5,854 nt of DNA from positions 1 to 5,854 of the forward strand of contig JAGHSL010000012.1 of the NCBI GenBank assembly GCA_018065885.1, written 5' to 3'. Each line of letters starts with the position of its first letter. Positions within the stretch are counted from its first letter, which is position 1. This document shows positions 1 through 5,395 of the stretch, piece after piece. The translations under genes were made by a program, and so were the position numbers. The notes under the pieces were generated by a model that was not told where the DNA came from, did no database searches, and saw nothing but the letters and a program-made list of their open reading frames with translations. The stretch comes from Candidatus Limimorpha equi. GTDB lineage: Bacteria > Bacteroidota > Bacteroidia > Bacteroidales > F082.

Positions 1-105
1 CTGAAGGGCGGTAAGAAAATGATTGTCATGCGCTACGGCAAGGAACCTGTCGAAATCGACCCGAACAGCGATGTCACTTTCCTGTTAGATAACAAGTTGG
101 CTTAG
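1..105 (+). CDS. C-terminal fragment of an unidentified protein (5' end outside window)
   Basis: Frame 1 is open from the left edge to a TAG at 103-105 and gives 34 residues, beginning LKGGKKMIVMRYGKEP and ending LLDNKLA. The piece is too short for me to recognise a family. It alternates charged and hydrophobic residues in a way that suggests beta strands (MIVMRYG, VTFLLDN). Three observations support it as a real gene end. The codons have the same G/C-leaning third positions as the neighbouring genes. The frame stops 2 bp before the stop of the convergent minus-strand gene. A strong rho-independent terminator in the right orientation follows 26 bp later. Function is unknown. Confidence 0.6.
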   Translation: MKGGKKMIVMRYGKEPVEIDPNSDVTFLLDNKLA

Positions 106-107
106 TT

Positions 108-1481
108 CTATTCAAACAAGCTCCGATTCTCAAAGACCACCAGTTTCCTATCGAGATTGATGGTCTTTTTTTCGTTGCGGTTGCCTTGAATCAGGTACAA
201 GGTGGCATCGTCGCCCAAAACGGAAACGAAAGCTTTCTTGATGCGCGAGATGTTGGCACTCATAGTCGTTCCCGTAATGTCGATGATGTTTTCGACAGCG
301 GTTTGCAGCAGTTCATCCTCGGCGTATGTCGAAATCTGACGGTAAATCTTGTAAAGCTGCTGCTTGTGGTCGACGAGATAGTTGAGCTTGATGCCTTCGG
401 CGTGCAAAAGGAACAAAATGTAGAGCGCCTTGCTGATGGACGACATTTTCACCTCAATGTTGTTGCGGTCGGTGAGATAGATGCTGCCGTTTTCAGCCAC
501 GAAAATCCGGCTGATGCCTTGGCTGCCGTTATATTTTAATAAGGTGTCGATAATGACCTTGTGGAAACCCGTATATTGCACCTCGTCCTTTTCCTCATGT
601 TTCGCCTTTAGGCTCAGTTTGTTTATGGAACGCTTTTCTTTGTCTGTCAATCCGTTGATTTCCAATTGCGTAATGCTGCTGTTGAGCTTGTAGAACTGCT
701 GTAAGGTCTGCAATGGGTCGCTGTCGATTTCGAGAATCAGGAAATTCTGAAAGCGGCTTGGCATTTTGTTGCTGATTTTATAGAAGAAACATGGTTTTTC
801 CAAAAGGAAACCGTTGATGTTGAGGTAATTGAGAAAAATCTCCTTCGACAAGTCGGCAGTGGTCATCAGCTTGATGTTGGTGTTGATGAGGCCGAGTTGC
901 TCATCCGTCAAGGTTGGCTCGAGGTAACTCAATGTGTCGTGGAAAGTGTTGCTTTTGCGGCTCATCTCCTGCATCACTTTAGGCAAGTAGAAGAAGTCGC
1001 GATTGCTGTATTTCAACAAGTTGCAAATAGCATCGTATTCCTGTTCAATCTTTGCATTGATGTTTGTGTTGTAGGCCGATTCAACGTAGAGCACGGCGTT
1101 TTGCGTGTCGAAAGCGAGGTTGGGAATGGAAACGAGACTGGCGTGGATGCCTTGTGTTTCAGGCAAATCAATCTGAATGGAAAGCAGCATGGCACTGATG
1201 AGTAGCGATTCATTTGGGTCGAGGCTGTCGTCGGACAACGAAAGTTGCTGGAAGATTTTCAGAATGGCCTTCTTTTCCATGTTGCCAAGCGATTTTAAAT
1301 AAGATAAAGCACTTGATAATGTGAGGCTTGCCGATTTCTTTGTGCTTGCCGCCGTGATGTTCAGCACTTTGAAAACGTGTGTCAGGCAATCCATTTCGCC
1401 TTGGTTGACGATGCCGTCGCTTTGGATAAGGTCGGATAGGACTTTGGCCAATGCCGTTTTGTGTGTTTCCTTGAATTTCAT
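108..1481 (-). CDS. TerB-like domain protein with uncharacterised C-terminal module
   Basis: This is a 457-residue protein if started at the ATG at 1481. Residues 1-105 are helical and look like a TerB/DjlA-type domain. Two similar segments each carry an acidic pair with identical spacing: D22-G23 with E29 (QSDGIVNQGE) and D84 with E91 (SLSDDSLDPNE). In that family such residues are proposed metal ligands. Residues 115-300 form a middle region without a motif I know. Residues about 304-455 hold a compact module: predicted strands around RIFVAENGSIYLTD, helices around SKALYILFLLHAEGI, a basic helix ISRIKKAF (411-418) and a closing hairpin-like stretch YLIQGNRNEKKTINL. It faintly recalls a winged-helix regulator domain, but that is inference. 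There is no signal peptide or membrane segment, so it should be cytosolic. It is divergent to the Ca2+ ATPase gene. The frame is open upstream to 1718, but that part overlaps the ATPase gene and lies upstream of the predicted promoter. A TTG at 1502 is an alternative start. Confidence 0.85.
   Translation of the reverse strand: MKFKETHKTALAKVLSDLIQSDGIVNQGEMDCLTHVFKVLNITAASTKKSASLTLSSALSYLKSLGNMEKKAILKIFQQLSLSDDSLDPNESLLISAMLLSIQIDLPETQGIHASLVSIPNLAFDTQNAVLYVESAYNTNINAKIEQEYDAICNLLKYSNRDFFYLPKVMQEMSRKSNTFHDTLSYLEPTLTDEQLGLINTNIKLMTTADLSKEIFLNYLNINGFLLEKPCFFYKISNKMPSRFQNFLILEIDSDPLQTLQQFYKLNSSITQLEINGLTDKEKRSINKLSLKAKHEEKDEVQYTGFHKVIIDTLLKYNGSQGISRIFVAENGSIYLTDRNNIEVKMSSISKALYILFLLHAEGIKLNYLVDHKQQLYKIYRQISTYAEDELLQTAVENIIDITGTTMSANISRIKKAFVSVLGDDATLYLIQGNRNEKKTINLDRKLVVFENRSLFE
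132..172 (+). terminator. Rho-independent terminator of the gene ending at 105, embedded in the convergent CDS
   Basis: An outer perfect 8-bp stem (AAAGACCA at 132-139 with TGGTCTTT at 161-168) is followed by a run of seven T at 166-172. The stem can be extended inward, after one C/A mismatch (140/160), by seven more pairs (141-147 with 153-159, two of them G-U), leaving a 5-nt loop CTATC. The T-run is only on the plus strand, so the signal fits termination of rightward transcripts. The whole element lies in codons near the C-terminus of the minus-strand gene 108-1481. Confidence 0.75.
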
Positions 1482-1510
1482 CTTTTCAATTTTGGGTTGC
1501 AACCTTGCAA

Positions 1511-1517
1511 CCTCCTC
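1511..1517 (-). promoter_or_regulatory. Shine-Dalgarno-like GAGGAGG favouring a TTG start at 1502
   Basis: On the minus strand GAGGAGG (complement of 1511-1517) stands 8 nt before an in-frame TTG at 1502-1500. The ATG at 1481 is seven codons further on and has no comparable site. This is the only textbook ribosome-binding sequence in the window, and it would add LQPKIEK (with initiator Met for Leu) to the N-terminus. Genes of this phylum often lack such sites, so a chance occurrence is possible. Confidence 0.4.
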
Positions 1518-1534
1518 GATTGTTGAATAAGTGT

Positions 1535-1554
1535 TATATTTTTGCAAAATTATA
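1535..1554. repeat. 20-bp AT-rich dyad covering both divergent -7 boxes
   Basis: The sequence TATATTTTTG at 1535-1544 faces CAAAATTATA at 1545-1554. Nine of ten base pairs are symmetric about the 1544/1545 junction; the exception is T at both 1539 and 1550. The dyad contains both predicted -7 boxes. It could be simply the result of back-to-back promoter elements, or a binding site for a dimeric regulator. Confidence 0.6.
1537..1544 (+). promoter_or_regulatory. Predicted -7 box of the Ca2+ ATPase gene
   Basis: TATTTTTG matches TAnnTTTG and lies 45 nt before the ATPase ATG. The predicted transcript starts near 1551 with a leader of about 39 nt. I see no TTG at the expected -33 distance, so the match rests on one element only. 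The box abuts the minus-strand box with no base between them. Confidence 0.42.
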
Positions 1555-1578
1555 TTTTTATTGGGAATAATATGCAAA
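1545..1578 (-). promoter_or_regulatory. Predicted Bacteroidota-type promoter of the TerB-domain gene
   Basis: Read on the minus strand, TAATTTTG (1552-1545) matches the -7 consensus TAnnTTTG. A TTTG (1578-1575) lies 22 nt upstream as a candidate -33 element, slightly longer than the usual spacing. The predicted start of transcription is near 1538, giving a leader of about 35 nt to the TTG at 1502 or 57 nt to the ATG at 1481. Confidence 0.5.
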
Positions 1579-1589
1579 TTTGATTCAGT

Positions 1590-4352
1590 ATGGGACAAAA
1601 TTATAAAAATGGCTTGAGTCAGGAGCAGGTTGAGGAGAGTCGTTGTAAGCATGGCGACAATATTTTGACAGAGCCGGAAAAAGAGCCTTTGTGGCGACAG
1701 TTTTTGGAGAAATTTCAAGATCCGATAATCCGTATCTTGCTGATTGCTTTATGTTTATCAGTTATTGTTTCACTCTATCAATTATTTTCTGGTGCGGAAA
1801 GCTGGACAGTTTTGTTGGAGCCATTGGGCATTTTCCTTGCCGTAATGCTGGCAACCTGCGTCGGTTTTGTGTTTGAGGTGAGTGCGAATAAAAAGTTCGA
1901 TTTATTGAATCTGGCCAAGGACGAACGCAAGGCGACGGTCATCCGAAACGGCATGATTAGTCAGATTGAACGTAAAAACGTCGTGGTTGGCGACACGGTC
2001 ATCATTGAAACGGGTGACGAGATTCCTGCTGACGGCACTTTGATGGAAGCCATTTCGCTGCAAGTGAACGAATCGGATCTGACTGGTGAGCCTGTGGCAA
2101 GAAAGACCACAAATCCTGCTGATTTTAAGGAAGATGCAACATATCCATCAAATTATGTTTGCCGTGGCTGTACCGTCACCGATGGACACGGCATTTTTGT
2201 CGTCGAAAAGGTGGGCGATGCTACGGAATGGGGTAAGGTTTATTGCGGTGCGCAAATCGAAAACAATGTAAAAACGCCTCTGAATGAGCAACTTGACCAA
2301 TTAGGCGATTTGATTACTAAAGCGAGTTACGTCATTGCAGGTTTGATTATTGTCATGCGTCTGCTGATGTATTTTATTTCTGGTGACAATCCTGAATTCG
2401 ACTGGATGGATTTCGCACGTTTCACCCTGAATACCATGATGATAGCCGTCACGGTGATTGTGGTTGCCGTGCCCGAAGGCCTGCCGATGAGCGTCACCTT
2501 GAGCCTCGCCTTGAGCATGAAACGCATGTTGGAGACCAACAATTTGGTGCGGAAAATACACGCTTGCGAGACTATGGGGGCCGCTACCATCATTTGTACC
2601 GACAAAACCGGCACGCTGACCAAAAACCAGATGCATGTACGCGATTTCATCATTTACGGACTGAAAAACAACGAGTTGGACGATTCGAATGTTTCCCATT
2701 TGATTAAGGAAGGTATCGCACTCAACTCTACGGCTTTCCTTGATTTTTCCGATGGCAAAAAGGCAAAGAGTGTGGGAAATCCAACCGAAGCGGCTTTGCT
2801 GCTGTGGCTTTTCAAAAACAATGTCGATTACATCGAAATCCGCGATAATGCGCATATTGCCAAACAGTTACCGTTCTCAACGAAACACAAATACATGGCT
2901 ACGGTGGTCAGGACGGATGTGCCGAATAAAAACATTCTTTATGTAAAAGGTGCGCCCGAAATCGTGATGAAACACAGCCAGACAATTTTAACAAAAGAAG
3001 ACAAACAACCACTCGAAAAATACCGACAACAAATTGAAAGTCAGCTTTTAGGCTATCAGAACCAAGCCATGCGCACTTTGGGATTTGCCTACAGATATGT
3101 TACGGATGCGGAAGTCGATGAGGTGCTGGATGATGAAAAAATGTGTTCATACGAACTGACGTTTTTAGGCATTGCCGCCATTTCCGACCCGATTCGTGAC
3201 GATGTGGCCGAGGCCATCAACGACTGCACTAATGCGGGTATTGCGATTAAGATTGTGACGGGCGACACGCCAGCCACGGCAAAGGAAATCGGCAGACAGA
3301 TTGGCTTGTGGAAAGAAACCGACACGGAAGAAATCAACCATATTTCGGGCAAGGAATTCGGTTTCCTGACCGATGAGGAATTGCTGGACAGGGTGGAGGA
3401 CATAAAAATCATGTCGCGTGCCCGCCCGATGGACAAAGAACGTTTGGTGAGACTCTTGCAGCAAAAAGGTCAGGTTGTGGCAGTTACGGGCGACGGTACC
3501 AACGATGCACCCGCCTTGAACACGGCTCAAATCGGCCTCTCGATGGGCGACGGGACATCAGTGGCCAAGGAAGCCAGCGACATCACCATTCTGGACAATT
3601 CCTTCAAGAGCATCGCCCGTGCCGTGACTTGGGGACGATCCTTGTATCTTAACATTCAGCGTTTTATACTTTTCCAGATGACCATTAACGTGGCGGCTTG
3701 CCTGATTGTGCTGATAGGCGCATTGCTGGGCACCGAATCACCTTTGACCGTGACGCAAATGCTGTGGGTCAACCTGATTATGGATACTTTCGCTGCCATG
3801 GCTCTGGCTTCTCTGCCGCCTGAAAACGATGTGATGAAGGAAAAACCGCGTTCACGCAACGACTACATCATTTCAAAGCCAATGGCGCGTCGCATTTTTG
3901 GCGTGGGCTTCTTCTTCGTGATTGTGCTTTTCGGTTTCATCCAGTATTTCAAGCATTGCGACATCACATCGCTGAGCCAGTTCAGTTTGGGAGGCTATTG
4001 CTCCAATTTCTTCAATTTCAGTCATGTCAATGAGGGACTTTCGCCTTACGAATTATCGCTGTTTTTCACCATTTTCGTTTTCATGCAGTTTTGGAACATT
4101 TTCAATGCCAAGGCTTTTCATTCCAAGGGTTCGGCATTCCATGGCTTTTTCACCAAGACATCGCCCATAGGTTTCATTTGTACTTTGGTGATTATATTAA
4201 TTGGTCAGATTCTGATTGTCACTTTTGGCGGAGCTATGTTCAACGTGGTTCCGCTGCAAATCGGCGACTGGCTGCGCATTGTGCTTTGGTCATCGGCAAT
4301 TCTTTGGGCTGGAGAAATTGAAAGATTGGTGAAAGTTGCCTTTGGCCGTTAG
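1590..4352 (+). CDS. Calcium-translocating P-type ATPase, PMCA-type (type IIB)
   Basis: This complete 920-residue inner-membrane pump is expected to export Ca2+ from the cytoplasm using ATP. Motifs appear in canonical order: actuator-domain TGEP (165-168); PEGLP in M4 (295-299, with the Ca2+-ligand Glu296); phosphorylation site CTDKTGT (Asp338); nucleotide-binding KGAPE (453-457); TGD (557-559); hinge TGDGTNDAP (633-641); and the M6 motif WVNLIMD with Asn728 and Asp732. Glu in M4 plus Asn/Asp in M6 is the single-site type IIB (PMCA) pattern rather than the SERCA one. Ten membrane spans are readable: about 47-65, 76-95, 246-263, 278-298, 690-712, 722-741, 767-785, 820-838, 857-878 and 894-908. 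There is no C-terminal calmodulin-type extension. The loop after M7 (about 786-819) is fairly long and has two Cys. The start at 1590 is chosen because the usual N-terminal cation-ATPase segment (GLSQEQVEESR) follows at once; no Shine-Dalgarno is visible. Transport specificity is inferred from the family. Confidence 0.96.
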   Translation: MGQNYKNGLSQEQVEESRCKHGDNILTEPEKEPLWRQFLEKFQDPIIRILLIALCLSVIVSLYQLFSGAESWTVLLEPLGIFLAVMLATCVGFVFEVSANKKFDLLNLAKDERKATVIRNGMISQIERKNVVVGDTVIIETGDEIPADGTLMEAISLQVNESDLTGEPVARKTTNPADFKEDATYPSNYVCRGCTVTDGHGIFVVEKVGDATEWGKVYCGAQIENNVKTPLNEQLDQLGDLITKASYVIAGLIIVMRLLMYFISGDNPEFDWMDFARFTLNTMMIAVTVIVVAVPEGLPMSVTLSLALSMKRMLETNNLVRKIHACETMGAATIICTDKTGTLTKNQMHVRDFIIYGLKNNELDDSNVSHLIKEGIALNSTAFLDFSDGKKAKSVGNPTEAALLLWLFKNNVDYIEIRDNAHIAKQLPFSTKHKYMATVVRTDVPNKNILYVKGAPEIVMKHSQTILTKEDKQPLEKYRQQIESQLLGYQNQAMRTLGFAYRYVTDAEVDEVLDDEKMCSYELTFLGIAAISDPIRDDVAEAINDCTNAGIAIKIVTGDTPATAKEIGRQIGLWKETDTEEINHISGKEFGFLTDEELLDRVEDIKIMSRARPMDKERLVRLLQQKGQVVAVTGDGTNDAPALNTAQIGLSMGDGTSVAKEASDITILDNSFKSIARAVTWGRSLYLNIQRFILFQMTINVAACLIVLIGALLGTESPLTVTQMLWVNLIMDTFAAMALASLPPENDVMKEKPRSRNDYIISKPMARRIFGVGFFFVIVLFGFIQYFKHCDITSLSQFSLGGYCSNFFNFSHVNEGLSPYELSLFFTIFVFMQFWNIFNAKAFHSKGSAFHGFFTKTSPIGFICTLVIILIGQILIVTFGGAMFNVVPLQIGDWLRIVLWSSAILWAGEIERLVKVAFGR

Positions 4353-4371
4353 CCATTAGCTAAAGGCCAAA
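4341..4371 (+). terminator. Strong hairpin across the ATPase stop codon, possible transcript end
   Basis: TTTGGCC (4341-4347) pairs with GGCCAAA (4365-4371), and inside it TTAGC (4349-4353) pairs with GCTAA (4359-4363). One G/A mismatch (4348/4364) separates the two, and the loop is CATTA. The structure includes the TAG at 4350-4352. No T-run follows directly (ATCAACATTTTG), so it is not a classic intrinsic terminator. It may be a weak terminator or a 3'-end protecting structure that separates the ATPase from the lipoprotein gene. Confidence 0.45.
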
Positions 4372-4415
4372 ATCAACATTTTGAAGCGGATAATCTCCAA
4401 TTGCCAAAAAATTCT

Positions 4416-4423
4416 TACTTTTG
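4416..4423 (+). promoter_or_regulatory. Predicted -7 box of the lipoprotein gene
   Basis: TACTTTTG matches TAnnTTTG, 26 nt before the ATG at 4450, giving a predicted leader of about 20 nt. The nearest upstream TTG (4401-4403) is only 12 nt away and too close for a -33 element, so that part is missing. The box suggests that the gene is transcribed separately from the ATPase. Confidence 0.5.
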
Positions 4424-4449
4424 CGGATTGAAATTAAAAGAATGAAAAA

Positions 4450-4803
4450 ATGAAGAAACAATTGAGAATGATTGCGTTCTGCTGTTTCGCAGGATTGCTT
4501 TTCACTTCGTGTGACAATAGCGGTAAGAAAATCATCGGCACATGGGTTGAGCCGAAAGTTGAATCGAGTTTCGCTGATGAACAAGGATTTACCCTTCTTG
4601 AGGACGGTGAAATATTAGGCATTAATAGCGGGAACTACAATTATCAGAATTGGGAAAAATCAGGTGGAAAACTGATTATAAAAGGTGCTTACACGGGAAC
4701 TAATCCCCACGAGTTTTGCGATACGATGAACATCAAGGAAGTCACCGACGAGCATCTGATCCTTGAACAAGGTGGTTATGAAGTGACCTACATAAGAAAA
4801 TGA
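4450..4803 (+). CDS. Small lipocalin-like lipoprotein
   Basis: This is a 117-residue precursor. Residues 1-20 form a lipoprotein signal peptide (MKKQLRMIAFCCFAGLLFTS) and Cys21 is the lipidation site in LFTSC. The mature part is about 97 residues and rich in short beta strands. It has an N-terminal IIGTW motif (28-32), then QGFTLLEDGEI (45-55), NYQNWEKSGGKLIIKG (64-79) and a closing YEVTYIRK. This pattern matches the lipocalin-like lipoproteins common in Bacteroides relatives, which have a half-size barrel and no known ligand. The mature N-terminus CDNSGKK lacks the acidic run described for surface-exported Bacteroidota lipoproteins, so a periplasm-facing membrane anchor is more likely, though this is only a guess. 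The leader is A-rich without a Shine-Dalgarno. An ATG at 4442 reads only Met-Lys-Lys-stop and overlaps the true start. The Ca2+ pump upstream is probably a separate transcription unit. Confidence 0.85.
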   Translation: MKKQLRMIAFCCFAGLLFTSCDNSGKKIIGTWVEPKVESSFADEQGFTLLEDGEILGINSGNYNYQNWEKSGGKLIIKGAYTGTNPHEFCDTMNIKEVTDEHLILEQGGYEVTYIRK

Positions 4804-4811
4804 TTTCTTAT
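4792..4811 (+). other. AT-rich inverted repeat with the lipoprotein stop codon in its loop
   Basis: ATAAGAAA (4792-4799) and TTTCTTAT (4804-4811) are perfect inverted repeats of 8 bp around a 4-nt loop that contains the TGA stop (4801-4803). The stem is A/T-rich and no T-run follows, so it is unlikely to terminate by itself. It lies 14 nt before a much better hairpin. Confidence 0.4.
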
Positions 4812-4825
4812 AGAAAACTGAATGT

Positions 4826-4866
4826 CAGCGTGCTACAGTTACTCTGTGGTGCGCTGTCTTTGTTTA
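4826..4866 (+). terminator. Rho-independent terminator after the lipoprotein gene
   Basis: A 13-bp stem (4826-4838 with 4844-4856) has CAGCG/CGCTG at its base, ACAG/CTGT at its top and three G-U pairs between. The loop is TTACT, followed by the T-rich TCTTTGTTTA (4857-4866). It fills the gap between convergent genes and its tail runs onto the stop codon of the minus-strand gene. In the minus direction the hairpin is followed by ACATTCAGTTTT, so leftward termination would be weaker. Confidence 0.75.
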
Positions 4867-5337
4867 TTCCAAAGCCTTTAATTCTTCTCCGATGAGCATG
4901 GCGGCAAAACGCACCAGTTCAACGCAAGGGCGTTTCTTGTAATAGCTTTCGGTGCGAGTTTCTGGCCGAGGGCTTTCTTGCTTGACATCCAGCTTCAACA
5001 GTTCTCGGCAAATGATGCTCCCGTTCTCTTCGCGAAAACGTTCTGCAAGCTTTTGGACTAAAGCATAATTGCGCGTTTTGCTTTCAATGTCGGTTGGATT
5101 GTCGACTGGAATAGCCAAGCCTACAATCATAAACATTCCGGAAACGGTGCCGCACACTTCACGTAAGCGGCCCATTCCGCCTCCAAAGGGAGCTGCGATG
5201 CGAGCAGCTGTCTGCAAATCCATTTCAAATAAATCGGCGTAGGCCAAAAGGACAGATTGGGCACAATTGTATCCGCTTTTAAAATAGGTAACCGCCTGTT
5301 TTGCCCTTTCTTCTATGTCAATGTTTTTGTAATTCAT
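4864..5337 (-). CDS. C_GCAxxG_C_C family protein
   Basis: This is a 157-residue soluble protein without a signal peptide. It has the layout of the C_GCAxxG_C_C family, which is widespread in anaerobes and suspected of redox or metal chemistry, though no reaction is established. The hallmarks are GYNCAQSVL (Cys25), FGGGMGRLREVCGTVSG (51-67, Cys62), Cys110 in IICRE and Cys138 in RPCVELV. These give the four expected cysteines; a Thr takes the usual Ala place after CG. The N-terminal half is helical around the first two cysteines, and the third and fourth lie in the C-terminal third. The start at 5337 gives the normal family N-terminus (ERAKQAVTYF follows shortly) and sits just downstream of a promoter box. 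The upstream same-strand gene ends 58 nt earlier, and the separate promoter argues against an operon. Confidence 0.9.
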   Translation of the reverse strand: MNYKNIDIEERAKQAVTYFKSGYNCAQSVLLAYADLFEMDLQTAARIAAPFGGGMGRLREVCGTVSGMFMIVGLAIPVDNPTDIESKTRNYALVQKLAERFREENGSIICRELLKLDVKQESPRPETRTESYYKKRPCVELVRFAAMLIGEELKALE

Positions 5338-5342
5338 GGCTA

Positions 5343-5350
5343 CAAAGATA
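5343..5350 (-). promoter_or_regulatory. Predicted -7 box immediately before the C_GCAxxG_C_C gene
   Basis: On the minus strand TATCTTTG (5350-5343) is an exact TAnnTTTG match ending 5 nt before the ATG at 5337. A start of transcription about 7 nt downstream would fall at or beside the ATG, leaving little or no leader. No TTTG at -33 spacing is visible; one at about 10 nt is too close. Confidence 0.5.
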
Positions 5351-5395
5351 GTAGGAACATCAAAAGGGAATGTCTGTTTTTAACTTTTATAGACT

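Noticed and set aside
186..1205. Plus-strand frames at 186-539 and 897-1205
   Set aside because: They are antisense to the TerB-domain gene, whose frame is continuous and shows domain structure; the plus frames show none.
1482..1718. N-terminal extension of the TerB-domain frame to an ATG at 1718, with a hydrophobic stretch
   Set aside because: It lies antisense to the first 43 codons of the ATPase and upstream of the predicted promoter; the hydrophobic look comes from AT-rich DNA. The TerB-like domain begins at the ATG at 1481.
2301..2855. 184-codon minus-strand frame inside the ATPase gene
   Set aside because: It is antisense to the conserved P-type ATPase core (PEGLP and DKTGT region). 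Its translation is low-complexity His/Gln-rich and resembles no family, so it is a shadow frame.
3165..3530. Minus-strand frames at 3089-3436 and 3165-3530
   Set aside because: They overlap each other and the ATPase nucleotide-binding and hinge domains. No recognisable motifs or start signals.
4091..4321. Plus-strand frame overlapping the last ATPase membrane spans
   Set aside because: It is the +1 shadow of sequence that encodes M8-M10 in the true frame.
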